From Draconibacterium mangrovi_A (GTDB lineage Bacteria; Bacteroidota; Bacteroidia; Bacteroidales; Prolixibacteraceae), in contig NZ_JBBIXN010000005.1 of NCBI RefSeq assembly GCF_037646455.1, positions 1-64,000 of the forward strand: a DNA stretch of 64,000 bases. The letters run 5' to 3'. Under the pieces are notes generated by a model that saw nothing but the letters and a program-made list of their open reading frames with translations, ran no database searches and had not been told where the DNA came from. Of the stretch, positions 26,127 through 34,268 are shown piece after piece; the first letter of the stretch is position 1, and every line of letters begins with the position of its first letter. A program made the position numbers and the translations under genes.

Positions 26127-26939
26127 TTAAATATCCAATCCCTTAACTGTCGGTTGTTCCAACTTCAAAATTTTCTTACAACTGTCTTTCCACCGAATTT
26201 TCGAATTATTACCGAGGTTCTTATATAAACCGAATACCCATGCATCACTCTGGATCTTCTGTAGTTCATCAGCCATTTTTCGGGTTTCAACATCACCATG
26301 ACCATTTAATTTTAAATTAGCGTTCAGCCGGTTGGCCAGCCCAATCCAAATACTGTCTGTCACATATGGCAATAATTCTTGAGTCAATTCATAGGTATTG
26401 CCATCCAACGCTGGTTCACAGGACACGCTTGTTTGATATCCTGCAGAATGAGCGAACTTTAAGGCAGCCAATCGTTCTTCAAAATCAGGAGCCCCGGGTT
26501 CCCAGAATTTCAATACATTATTATCCATGGAGCCAATCGTAAAGCGGAATAAGATTTTGTCTTTGTATGCCGGAAAATGTTCGCATATTTTCTGAATCAC
26601 TTCCAAATGTGGTTTGCTCACCACTAATACATCATTTCCAGTTTTTAATAGCTTATCCAGCATTTTAATTGTAACATCAAAGTGTTCCGGCATATGGTCA
26701 TGCGTAGAGGACAACATAATCCTTCCATCGACTTTCTTTGCCATCTTATTCAGTTTGTCATAAATAACAATCTCCTCTTTCCAGTTGTCAACAGTTTTTC
26801 GTTTAAACCTAACTGCAATACTTTTCGCATAGCAGTACTTGCAATCATGTGAACACCCGTTAATGAAATTAACGTTCTTCGAAGCCCATTCCAGAGTTCC
26901 TGAAACCGGCTTACCATTTTTTAAAACATTTGTTGTCAT
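26127..26939 (-). CDS. Radical SAM protein, SplB-like
   Basis: A 270-aa radical SAM enzyme with the cluster motif CSHDCKYCYA (C-x3-C-x2-C, about 29-36), an early GTLEWASKNVNFINGC entry, and CEPALDG and VVSKPHLEVI strands typical of the spore-photoproduct-lyase-like family (Rv2578c/SplB group). Family members reduce or repair modified nucleic acids or proteins; the actual substrate is unknown. It precedes the helicase by 43 bp on the same strand. A DNA-lesion repair role paired with the helicase is plausible but is inference. Confidence 0.8.
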   Translation of the reverse strand: MTTNVLKNGKPVSGTLEWASKNVNFINGCSHDCKYCYAKSIAVRFKRKTVDNWKEEIVIYDKLNKMAKKVDGRIMLSSTHDHMPEHFDVTIKMLDKLLKTGNDVLVVSKPHLEVIQKICEHFPAYKDKILFRFTIGSMDNNVLKFWEPGAPDFEERLAALKFAHSAGYQTSVSCEPALDGNTYELTQELLPYVTDSIWIGLANRLNANLKLNGHGDVETRKMADELQKIQSDAWVFGLYKNLGNNSKIRWKDSCKKILKLEQPTVKGLDI

Positions 26940-27113
26940 ATAATTAATTATTAAATATTACTAATCCATAATCGAATGAGGAAAGGATTCAACGATTGAG
27001 ATATTTCTATTTCTGCCCCCATTGTTAGCCCCAATTCTTCGTATCTCCTGTTCATTGTTCTATTCCCTCCATACCTCCCTTTTATATATGTTTCGATTTT
27101 TTTCCATCATTTT

Positions 27114-27851
27114 TCACCAGTTTTTTCTGCTTTTCAGGACAATTTTCGAATAAACTGTATCCGCTAATTGCTCGTAATATTTCCCCTCCCGAAAGCAAAT
27201 TCTTCCTGCAGTCATATCCCCGTATTTCTTGTACTGATTTATATTTCCGGTATCCAGATAACCGAGCTTCCGGTACTTTCTTCTGATTTTAATAAAGCCT
27301 TGCTTTCTGGCCAGTTGTTTCCATTCGTAAGCTGTAGATTTTGATACCCCGAGAATCTTTGCCAAGGCATCATTTGCAACCGGATAATAAAGATGTGGTA
27401 TGCTGGTAACTGTCAAGGAACGCCCTTTTATTCGCTCGGTTACCAGCAACCACTCTTTTTTCTTCTGAACTGCTATCAACTGGCTGATCACCGCTCCAAC
27501 CAAAAATCCCTTGAAATTTTTTATATCCCTGAAACTGAATTCAGCCCCTGTCCGCTTAGAAAATCCTTCCAGTTCCCGTATTCGCTCAAAACTTCTGATA
27601 AAATAATACCCGGACCTCCTGCTTAGCGTTATCCAGCCTTTGTTCAGCAAACTGTTGATGCCAACCCAAACGGTTTTAACGGAACTTATGCCCAAATCAG
27701 CCATGATGTTCCGGAGCACCTCAGCTGTTATTTTCAGTTTACCCGAGCAATACATTTTCAGCCAAATAAATACCTGTAGCTCTCGCACTGTTTTATTCAT
27801 CAGTGCACTCTGGCACATTTCAATTGGTATATTTATTGGTTTCGGCTGCAT
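27114..27851 (-). CDS. Winged-helix DNA-binding protein, possible replication initiator
   Basis: A 245-aa basic protein. The N-terminal part (about 20-95) reads as a winged helix (VRELQVFIWLKMYCSGKLKI, then a recognition-like SSVKTVWVGINSLLNKGWI). A second HTH-like segment appears near 165-190 (LAKILGVSKSTAYEWKQLAR). The C-terminus is Lys/Arg-rich. Two DNA-binding modules plus its place before excisionase-like genes suggest a replication initiator or regulator of the element. It starts 1 bp from the next HTH gene (stop 27853), so the three HTH genes form one minus-strand operon. Confidence 0.65.
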   Translation of the reverse strand: MQPKPINIPIEMCQSALMNKTVRELQVFIWLKMYCSGKLKITAEVLRNIMADLGISSVKTVWVGINSLLNKGWITLSRRSGYYFIRSFERIRELEGFSKRTGAEFSFRDIKNFKGFLVGAVISQLIAVQKKKEWLLVTERIKGRSLTVTSIPHLYYPVANDALAKILGVSKSTAYEWKQLARKQGFIKIRRKYRKLGYLDTGNINQYKKYGDMTAGRICFREGKYYEQLADTVYSKIVLKSRKNW

Positions 27852-27852
27852 T

Positions 27853-28110
27853 TTATTGTTGTAGCTTTTTGAAATCGGATCTTTGTTTTGGTGTGTAAAA
27901 TATTCTCCCCCCCCGCTTGTAAAATCCCAGACCTTGTTTCCTGTAACTGGCAGCCGTTCTCTTACATATTTGCCATTCGCGCATCAACCTGCCATTATCC
28001 CAGTCTTCATCTTCGCTGTTCACAACTTTGATTTCTTTCAGGCGTTCTTCAATTGCTGAAATTCTTTCCGAAAGTTGCTTTATCCGGTATCCCAAATCCA
28101 CATTCACCAT
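27853..28110 (-). CDS. Excisionase-like HTH protein
   Basis: An 85-aa protein with an N-terminal coiled-coil (IKQLSERISAIEERLKEI) and a C-terminal MerR/Xis-type HTH: REWQICKRTAASYRKQGL followed by GGRIFYTPKQ, the usual wing of HTH_17 proteins. Such small proteins on Bacteroidota elements direct excision or regulate it. It sits 4 bp after the stop of the 28115-28354 gene and 1 bp ahead of the winged-helix gene. The order (two HTH genes close to the integrase) is typical of a recombination module. Confidence 0.75.
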   Translation of the reverse strand: MVNVDLGYRIKQLSERISAIEERLKEIKVVNSEDEDWDNGRLMREWQICKRTAASYRKQGLGFYKRGGRIFYTPKQRSDFKKLQQ

Positions 28111-28114
28111 TTAA

Positions 28115-28354
28115 CTACTCCTTCTTTTTTGTACATCCTGCGTTTAACGCTGCAATTATTTCGTCTTCACGGTAAAACCAGCTACTACCAAGTTTATAAG
28201 CTGGAATTGCACCTGTGATCCTCATATTCTGGAGCGTGCTGTCCGAAATTCGAAGCATTTCTCTAACCTGTTTCGATCTTAGCCAAACTGACGACTTAGT
28301 GTCTTTTTTCTCATTTTGCGGGGAAATAACCCGCTCTGTACTAAATTCACTCAT
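28115..28354 (-). CDS. Excisionase/HTH_17-family protein
   Basis: Starting at MSEFSTERV this is 79 aa. A longer frame begins at 28423 but its 23 extra residues are hydrophobic and unlike the family. The HTH reads VWLRSKQVREMLRISDSTLQ, then NMRITGAIPAYKLGSSWFYR, which is the classic excisionase-type helix-turn-helix with wing. It is first in the HTH operon and next to a long inverted repeat (28437-28497). Likely the recombination directionality factor or its regulator. Confidence 0.8.
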   Translation of the reverse strand: MSEFSTERVISPQNEKKDTKSSVWLRSKQVREMLRISDSTLQNMRITGAIPAYKLGSSWFYREDEIIAALNAGCTKKKE

Positions 28355-28436
28355 AACAATAATACATTTAATTATAGCCGAATTTAATACACTGACAAAT
28401 AAGTGATTACACCATCTTTTCAAAGTTGGTGAATGG

Positions 28437-28497
28437 AAAAAGTTGGAGATTTTTTATGCTAATTTAGGGGGCTTTCAGAGAATTTCTCCAACTTTTT
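28437..28497 (-). terminator. Inverted repeat between the HTH operon and the 28525 gene
   Basis: A 13-bp perfect inverted repeat (AAAAAGTTGGAGA / TCTCCAACTTTTT) with a 35-nt loop. On the minus strand it follows the stop of 28525-29403 and ends in a T run, so it can end that transcript. It also lies 83 bp upstream of the first HTH gene, and a further AAAGTTGG half-site is at 28422-28429, so it may double as an operator. Confidence 0.55.
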
Positions 28498-28524
28498 TTG
28501 GGAGATAAAATGACCTAATGGATT

Positions 28525-29403
28525 TTACGACAGAAGATTAATGAATATAATATTTATTATATCTTTCTGTTTTCTATTTAAATAGTTGTGATTACTGTAA
28601 AATTTTGGAGAAAGTTTCTTACCATTAGCCGTAAATGAATTTGGCAGATACTTCCATTGTTGATCAGGAAAATCAATCAGAATATCAGACTCTTCAATTT
28701 TATTTATAAAATACCAGATATGATTTTCAGCTTTTTCAACAATCCAATTTATTTCTGGGGATGGATATTTCTCTGCAAAAAATTGTTGCCATTGAACAAC
28801 TGTTGTTTTATTCGCAATTAATTTAGCTGATATAAGGTCGCGATTTAAAGCTGCTATTTTAGATTTAAATTGAAGTTTCAAATTATATCCGGTTTTACCG
28901 GTCAAGGCTTCTTCACCTCTAATTATGTTTTCGACTTGTCTTTTCAATCGATCAGTGGGAACCATACTGTACAATTGCATGGCATGTTTTACAATTGAAG
29001 TTAAGGCTTCAGGTAATAATTCTGATTCTGGATAATGGGGGTAATCTTTAAGCTTATCGTAGTTTTCAATAAACGTCTTCAACAAATCTTTGTATTTAAT
29101 TTCATTGGGATCTTTTTGAAATGATTTAGTAATAAGAGCTTGCGAAATCGAAATTTCATCGTCGAATTTATTGCTGATAAAATCTTCAAATAAAAATTCT
29201 ACCATTGTTGTTTCAACTACATCCTCATCAATACGTTTATCAACTACAATAAATGCAACATCTTTCTTGTTATCAAAATAGCCTTCGTACTCCTCCATCT
29301 TTTTATATCGTTGGAAAAGAGAATTTCTATCTATTTTAGGATAATTCAAAAAAAACCTGAAGGGGTGTTTCTGAGTTGATTTAACCTTAATCACTGTTGG
29401 CAT
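28525..29403 (-). CDS. Element protein of unknown function beside the integrase
   Basis: A soluble 292-aa protein, Lys/Asp-rich, with no signal peptide, membrane segment or recognised motif. It starts MPTVIKVKSTQKHPFRFF and has a helical middle (KYKDLLKTFIENYDKLKDY) and an aromatic C-terminal region with ENHIWYFINKIEE. It lies between the integrase and the excisionase-like genes, all on the minus strand, with 69 bp to the integrase stop. The position suggests a role in recombination or regulation, but the sequence itself does not show one. Confidence 0.6.
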   Translation of the reverse strand: MPTVIKVKSTQKHPFRFFLNYPKIDRNSLFQRYKKMEEYEGYFDNKKDVAFIVVDKRIDEDVVETTMVEFLFEDFISNKFDDEISISQALITKSFQKDPNEIKYKDLLKTFIENYDKLKDYPHYPESELLPEALTSIVKHAMQLYSMVPTDRLKRQVENIIRGEEALTGKTGYNLKLQFKSKIAALNRDLISAKLIANKTTVVQWQQFFAEKYPSPEINWIVEKAENHIWYFINKIEESDILIDFPDQQWKYLPNSFTANGKKLSPKFYSNHNYLNRKQKDIINIIFINLLS

Positions 29404-29472
29404 ATTCCAGTAAACTTTACCGAAAAATACGAATTTCAGAGATCACAGGGAATCTTATTGAAATCGAAAAAT

Positions 29473-30723
29473 TTAAATGTTATCAACTTTAAGCTTTTTC
29501 TGTTCAGCTGGTTGCGATAATTTATCTGCCAGATTCAGCATATCATTGCTGATTTTCGTATCCACTACCCTTGAATAAATCTGTGTGGTAGAAAGGTTTT
29601 TATGCCCAAGCATTTTTTGTACTGTTTCTATTGGTACACCATTGGTCAATGTGACCGTGGTGGCGAAGGTATGTCTGCCCAGATGCATAGTAACGTGTTT
29701 ATCGATTTCACATAGTTCCGCTATTTCCGACAGGTAAGAATTCAATTTCTGATTACTCTTCACTGGGAGTAGTTTATTATCGGCAACACATTCCGGATCA
29801 TTGGCATATTTATCAATGATTTGTTGTGCTGGAGGCAAAATTGGAATACTAGCACGAACACCTGTTTTTTCACGTTCATAAATGATCCAGTTCTTCCCAT
29901 CGATACCTAATGATATACTACTCGGTGTAAGTTTTTTCAAATCAGAATACGATAAACCAGTGTAGCATACAAACACAAAAACATCCCTCACCTGGTCCAA
30001 CCTTTTTATACGGAAAATTTTGTCCTCAATACTTTTAAGTTCCTGTTGTGTCAGGTATCCACGATTAACTTCGGTGTAAGCGGTTTTATATTGCGCAAAA
30101 GGATCTCGACCTATATAACCTAATCCCATTGCAAAATGGATTACCTTCTTCAATCTTTTAAGGTAATTCATGGTGCCATTATCACCGAGTTTGTATTCAG
30201 TACGCAGGTAAATTTCAAAGCGCCGAATAAAATTCAAATCAAGTTTTTCCAAATCAATATCGGCAACTGCATAAGATGAATTAATGAAATCTTTTAGTCG
30301 TATTAAACATGTCGAGTATCTACTTACAGTTGCTTTAACATACTTTGATCCTTTTTCCAATTCTACCAGTTTATTGTTTTCTTCAAAAACCTGTATTAAA
30401 AAGTACTTTTTCTGTTTTATTCCAGAAAGCATGTCTTTTAACAATCTAGCAGTGATGTGCTCGTTTTCATCGACACATTTATTAAAATGAGCTTTGATTT
30501 TACTTTCGATGATTTCAATATGATCATTAATTGATCGTACTATTTCAGACCTTCCTTTTACTCGCTGTGCTGCAACATCCCATTTATTTGGTTCAGCTTT
30601 TTCATTTATGGAGAGTTCTGCCCGTTCACCATTCACAGTAATGCGGCAGTAAATTGGGGCTCTACTAGATTTATCAACCTTGCCCCTCTTTATAAAAAAC
30701 AATATGCTCAAATCAAACTGCAT
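29473..30723 (-). CDS. Tyrosine recombinase (integrase), IntDOT-like
   Basis: A 416-aa integrase with an arm-binding N-terminus (about 1-95, with KWDVAAQRVKGRS), a SAM-like core-binding domain (about 110-215) and a catalytic domain. Catalytic positions: HLGRH (H-x-x-R, about 347), LGHKNLSTTQIY with the nucleophile Tyr near 383. The first catalytic Arg is replaced: the box reads CYTGLSYSD, with Ser where most families have Arg. This is known for IntDOT and relatives, so the enzyme is probably active. It is adjacent to tRNA-Lys and to the att copy, with the start 253 bp from the att. Confidence 0.93.
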   Translation of the reverse strand: MQFDLSILFFIKRGKVDKSSRAPIYCRITVNGERAELSINEKAEPNKWDVAAQRVKGRSEIVRSINDHIEIIESKIKAHFNKCVDENEHITARLLKDMLSGIKQKKYFLIQVFEENNKLVELEKGSKYVKATVSRYSTCLIRLKDFINSSYAVADIDLEKLDLNFIRRFEIYLRTEYKLGDNGTMNYLKRLKKVIHFAMGLGYIGRDPFAQYKTAYTEVNRGYLTQQELKSIEDKIFRIKRLDQVRDVFVFVCYTGLSYSDLKKLTPSSISLGIDGKNWIIYEREKTGVRASIPILPPAQQIIDKYANDPECVADNKLLPVKSNQKLNSYLSEIAELCEIDKHVTMHLGRHTFATTVTLTNGVPIETVQKMLGHKNLSTTQIYSRVVDTKISNDMLNLADKLSQPAEQKKLKVDNI

Positions 30724-30764
30724 AATAATCCTGTAATTACATTACAAAAATACCTCAAAATCAT

Positions 30765-30801
30765 GTGCACCTTTGGTGTAAAAAAGTGCAATTAAGTGCA
30801 A
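30765..30801. repeat. Phased GTGCA repeats upstream of the integrase
   Basis: GTGCA at 30765-30769, 30786-30790 and 30796-30800, with start spacings of 21 and 10 bp (about two turns and one turn). The latter two are AAGTGCAA/AAGTGCAAA direct repeats. They lie between the integrase start and the att, where arm-type integrase sites and the int promoter are expected. No matching set is seen near the other end. Confidence 0.5.
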
Positions 30802-30916
30802 ACAAATGAGCATATTACAGAGATTCTGGTGTCCCTTTTTCATTTTTCAAAATAGGACACCTATACGGACACCTGAATAAGGAGAATTTTAGTGAATTTC
30901 AGGGTAGGCTAAAAAC

Positions 30917-30948
30917 AAAAAAAGCCTGAAATCCATTGATTTCAAGCT
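30917..30948 (-). terminator. Terminator for tRNA-Lys (element-borne copy)
   Basis: 10-bp stem with one mismatch (AGCCTGAAAT / ATTTCAAGCT), loop of 6, followed on the minus strand by seven T. It lies 29 bp past the 3' end of tRNA-Lys and within the element, replacing the terminator displaced to 7184-7213. Confidence 0.75.
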
Positions 30949-30975
30949 TATTCGTAGATTTTGGTAAATCTGTAA

Positions 30976-30992
30976 GTGACTCAGCTGGGTCT
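30976..30992. repeat. att repeat at the tRNA-Lys 3' end
   Basis: Seventeen bases identical to 7223-7239. This copy overlaps the last 16 bases of tRNA-Lys plus one downstream base. Crossover within this stretch leaves the tRNA intact. Confidence 0.85.
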
Positions 30993-31049
30993 CGAACCCA
31001 GGACCCCATCCTTAAAAGGGATGTGCTCTACCAACTGAGCTACTGAGTC
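30977..31049 (-). tRNA. tRNA-Lys (UUU anticodon)
   Basis: 73 nt folding as a standard cloverleaf. Acceptor GACTCAG pairs with CTGAGTC with discriminator A; D arm GCTC/GAGC; anticodon stem CATCC/GGATG with loop CTTTTAA (anticodon TTT); T arm CTGGG/CCCAG with loop TTCGAGA. The 3' CCA is not encoded. It is the integration target of the element on its 3' side. Confidence 0.96.
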
Positions 31050-31369
31050 ATCCTTGTAGTACCTTTGTTTGTCAAAGGCGGGTGCAAAAGTAGTATTTAT
31101 TTTTTTTCGCACAAACCCTCAAAGCACTTTTTTAAAAAATTTTCGATTTCGGCAAAAAATGGCTCCGTGGATTCAATTCTTTCACACTTTTAGTTCACTA
31201 TACAACCCGCAAATAACCAGAATGTTCATACTCAAAACCGTATGAATTCTGATTATTTCTTACCGATGAATTTCAAACAAAATATTTGAGGGAAATAATT
31301 TTAATAGTAGATTTGGTTCTTCAGAAAACCGGGCTTGCATAATAAGAAATTTAAAATTACTTCAACAAT
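31050..31369. other. Region between tRNA-Lys and the SLC13 permease gene
   Basis: About 320 bp of chromosome. The left part holds the tRNA promoter (31085-31115, minus strand). The right part should contain the promoter of the permease gene but shows no clear box. No further gene is seen. Confidence 0.4.
31085..31115 (-). promoter_or_regulatory. Bacteroidota-type promoter of tRNA-Lys
   Basis: On the minus strand, TTTG (31112-31115), a 19-nt spacer and TACTTTTG (31085-31092) match the Bacteroidota consensus exactly. The start of transcription would be about 30 nt upstream of the tRNA. Confidence 0.8.
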
Positions 31370-33178
31370 TTGATCGGTACCGAAGGATATATCGTTTTGG
31401 CTGTCGTTTTTTTAACCATTGCTGCGCTGGCAAAAGAATTGATGCGCCCGGGCTTGATCTTTTTTTCGGCCTCCATTTTATTACTGGCAATGGGAATAAT
31501 TTCGGACAAAGAAATGCTTGCCGGATTTTCGAACAAAGGGATGCTCACGGTTGGGATCCTTTTTTTAGTGAGTGAAGGCGTCCGGCAGTCGGGAGTGCTT
31601 AACCGACTTGCTCAAGGTTACCTCCCGCGGAAGCGACGAAAAATGATTTCGCTGATACCGCAAATCATGCTGCCGGTTTCCATACTTTCAGCTTTTCTTA
31701 ACAACACGCCGGTGGTCATTATTTTTGCTCCCATTATCAAAAACTGGTCGGAAAAACTCAACCTTTCCTACAAGAAATTTTTGATTCCTTTATCCTATGC
31801 CACCATACTTGGCGGAATGTGTACACTTATCGGAACATCAACCAACCTGGTGGTTCACGGTTTGATGCTGGACAATGGACAGGAAGGATTCAGCATGTTT
31901 GAGCTGGCAAAAGTTGGCGGATTTATCGCCATTTTCGGTACGCTTTACATGACCATTTTTGGGAATAAATTGCTGCCCGGGAAAAAGATATTATTCAATA
32001 GTAAAAGTTCAGCAGAATATAAAGATTACCACTACGATGTAATCATTCCTGAAAAAAGTAACCTGATTGGCCTTGAAATAAAAAACGGCAGGCTGAAAGA
32101 ACTGAAAGGAATGTTTATTCAGTGCATTACCCGCGAAGGCAAAGTAATTGAAACCCGAAAGGGAAGCTTTGAAATCCAAAAGGATGATAAGCTCTTACTC
32201 TTTGGGAAATCCGACCGACTAAATTATATTTTATCAAACGATAATTTAAAACTCGCCGGGATCGACCTGATTAAGGAAATTCCTAAAAGTCAGTTAAAGC
32301 AATACGAAGCGGTAATTGCTCCACGATTTCCAGCCGTCGGTAAAACCATTCACGAATTCAATTTTTACGAGCACTACCAGGCTGTGGTAATTGCCATCCA
32401 CCGAAACGGTGAGCGCATTTCCAGTAACATGGAAAATCTCCCGTTAAAAGCCGGCGACAACCTTGTATTGCTGACCACCGAAAAATTCATCCAGAACTGG
32501 GGAGAATCAAAAATATTTTACCTTACCTCCTACATCCGCGATTATCGTTCAACCGGAACTTTTTGGAAAAAATGGATGGCTTTCATCGTTTTGCTTTTGA
32601 TGATTGTAGGTACCACAATCGGGAAATTTCTGCATTCACCGTCGGGTATCGAATTCGATATGTTTTATTTCGCATCGATAGCCGCCATGTTGTTGATCTG
32701 GATGAAGATCATGCCTCATCAGAAATACACAAAAGCCATTAGTTGGGATGTACTTATCACCATTGCCTGCGCTTTTGCGATCAGCAAGGCCATGCAAAAT
32801 TCAGGTGCAGCAGAGGCCATTGCCCACACTACCATCAATTTCTCAAAAGGATTTGGGCCGCTGGGAGTTATGGCAGCTCTTTACATTATCACTTCTATTT
32901 TTACAGAAATCATTACCAACAATGCAGCAGCCGCACTGGTTTTTCCGATTGCCCTGGCCGCTTCAAACCAAATGGGAGTAGATCCCAAACCTTTCTTTGT
33001 TACGATCGCAATTGCGGCATCGGCAAGTTTTTCAACTCCGGTAGGTTATCAGACCAACCTGCTTGTTCAGGCCATAGGAAATTACAAATTCAGGGATTAT
33101 GTCAAAATCGGGCTTCCTTTAAATATTCTGGCCTTTATTCTATCTATGTTACTTATTCCTTATTTCTGGAGTTTTTAG
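31370..33178 (+). CDS. SLC13-family permease with two RCK_C domains, likely sulfate uptake
   Basis: A 602-aa inner-membrane anion transporter. Two transport repeats carry the SNT-like signatures CTLIGTSTNLVVHG (about 160) and ITNNAAAALVFP (about 520) with FSTPVGYQTNLL (about 555). Between the repeats are two TrkA-C (RCK_C) domains (about 210-300 and 305-385), as in the SLC13 proteins that transport sulfate in bacteria. The start is a TTG at 31370; the next in-frame ATG is at residue 25 (MRPGLIF) and would remove part of the first helix. The next gene is cysD, which supports sulfate as the substrate. The ligand is not proven by sequence. Confidence 0.85.
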   Translation: MIGTEGYIVLAVVFLTIAALAKELMRPGLIFFSASILLLAMGIISDKEMLAGFSNKGMLTVGILFLVSEGVRQSGVLNRLAQGYLPRKRRKMISLIPQIMLPVSILSAFLNNTPVVIIFAPIIKNWSEKLNLSYKKFLIPLSYATILGGMCTLIGTSTNLVVHGLMLDNGQEGFSMFELAKVGGFIAIFGTLYMTIFGNKLLPGKKILFNSKSSAEYKDYHYDVIIPEKSNLIGLEIKNGRLKELKGMFIQCITREGKVIETRKGSFEIQKDDKLLLFGKSDRLNYILSNDNLKLAGIDLIKEIPKSQLKQYEAVIAPRFPAVGKTIHEFNFYEHYQAVVIAIHRNGERISSNMENLPLKAGDNLVLLTTEKFIQNWGESKIFYLTSYIRDYRSTGTFWKKWMAFIVLLLMIVGTTIGKFLHSPSGIEFDMFYFASIAAMLLIWMKIMPHQKYTKAISWDVLITIACAFAISKAMQNSGAAEAIAHTTINFSKGFGPLGVMAALYIITSIFTEIITNNAAAALVFPIALAASNQMGVDPKPFFVTIAIAASASFSTPVGYQTNLLVQAIGNYKFRDYVKIGLPLNILAFILSMLLIPYFWSF

Positions 33179-33231
33179 TCTTCTTTTCAAAGCTTCCCGC
33201 ATCCCAAAACCCGGCAGAAAAAATAAAATTT

Positions 33232-33239
33232 TATCTTTG
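33232..33239 (+). promoter_or_regulatory. -7 box upstream of cysD
   Basis: TATCTTTG fits TAnnTTTG, 107 bp upstream of the cysD start. No matching TTTG about 19-23 bp upstream is obvious, so support is moderate. It would give cysD-cysNC-epimerase its own transcript, separate from the permease gene. Confidence 0.45.
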
Positions 33240-33346
33240 TGCATTCTAAAAGTAATACAGCAAAAATTTGATGCAGCTACAACTCAAAAGACCATGATTA
33301 CAATGACTTTTCTAACGTTGAACTGCAAGAAAGTAATTCAAAAAAT

Positions 33347-34255
33347 ATGAATGAATATTCGTTAACAAACCTTCGCGAACTGGAGGCTGAAGCCATCCAT
33401 ATCATTCGCGAAGTGGCAGCAGAGTTCGAAAATCCGGTCATGTTATATTCCATCGGGAAAGACTCGTCGGTGATGGTTCGCCTGGCCGAAAAAGCTTTTT
33501 ACCCGGGCAAAGTTCCTTTTCCGCTGATGCATATCGATTCGAAATGGAAATTCAAGGAAATGATCGAGTTTCGCGATAATTACGCCAAAGAAAAAGGCTG
33601 GGATCTGATCGTGCACTACAACAAAGAAGGTTTCGAAAGTGGTGTTGGTCCTTTCACTCACGGAAGTAAAGTGCACACTGACATCATGAAAACCCAGGCC
33701 TTGCTTGCCGGTTTGAACAAATATAAATTCGATGCAGCCTTTGGAGGTGCACGCCGCGATGAAGAGAAATCGCGCGCCAAGGAACGAATTTTCTCTTTCC
33801 GCGATAAATTCCATCAGTGGGATCCGAAAAACCAGCGTCCTGAGTTGTGGAACATTTACAACGCTAAAGTTCAAAAAGGAGAATCCATTCGCGTATTCCC
33901 TATCTCGAACTGGACAGAGTTAGATATCTGGCAGTACATACGCCTCGAAAACATCCCGATCGTTCCGCTGTATTACGCCAAGGAACGCCCCGTTGTTGAA
34001 ATGGACGGGACGCTGATTATGGTAGATGACGAACGCATGCCAAAAGAGCTTCGCGATAAAGCAGAAATGCGTAAAGTTCGTTTCCGTACACTGGGTTGTT
34101 ATCCGCTCACCGGAGCTATCGAATCGGAAGCCGATACCATCGAAAAAATTGTTGAAGAAATGATGACCGTTACCGTTTCAGAAAGAACGACACGTGTTAT
34201 CGACTTCGACCAGGAAGCCTCAATGGAACAAAAGAAAAGGGAAGGTTATTTCTAA
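33347..34255 (+). CDS. cysD: Sulfate adenylyltransferase subunit 2
   Basis: 302-aa ATP sulfurylase catalytic subunit: makes adenosine 5'-phosphosulfate from ATP and sulfate with CysN. The PP-loop is SIGKDSSVM (about 35-43), and further family blocks are HIDSKWKFKEMIEF, FGGARRDEEKSRAKERIFSFRD and the C-terminal LGCYPLTGAIESEADT. Length is typical. It is followed 13 bp later by cysN fused to an APS-kinase-like domain, and preceded by a sulfate-type permease. Cytoplasmic. Confidence 0.96.
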   Translation: MNEYSLTNLRELEAEAIHIIREVAAEFENPVMLYSIGKDSSVMVRLAEKAFYPGKVPFPLMHIDSKWKFKEMIEFRDNYAKEKGWDLIVHYNKEGFESGVGPFTHGSKVHTDIMKTQALLAGLNKYKFDAAFGGARRDEEKSRAKERIFSFRDKFHQWDPKNQRPELWNIYNAKVQKGESIRVFPISNWTELDIWQYIRLENIPIVPLYYAKERPVVEMDGTLIMVDDERMPKELRDKAEMRKVRFRTLGCYPLTGAIESEADTIEKIVEEMMTVTVSERTTRVIDFDQEASMEQKKREGYF

Positions 34256-34268
34256 AAACCGCTTAATA

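Larger units (their letters stand above)
7223..30992. mobile_element. Site-specifically integrated element at tRNA-Lys(UUU)
   Basis: About 23.75 kb bounded by 17-bp direct repeats of the tRNA-Lys 3' end. An IntDOT-like tyrosine recombinase and excisionase-like HTH genes lie next to the tRNA side. Contents fit a mobile island: HU, RecA-like ATPase with DUF3871, UvrD-type helicase, a nuclease gene pair, exported-protein cargo and many hypothetical genes. No relaxase, type IV coupling protein, conjugation tra gene or phage structural gene is evident, so it is either mobilised in trans, moved by a mechanism I cannot recognise, or decayed. Several genes are broken (7314-7439, 20614-23391), which suggests some decay. 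Confidence 0.82.

Noticed and set aside
34194..34268. Upstream start for cysN inside cysD
   Set aside because: It overlaps conserved cysD codons, and the ATG at 34269 gives the usual N-terminus.
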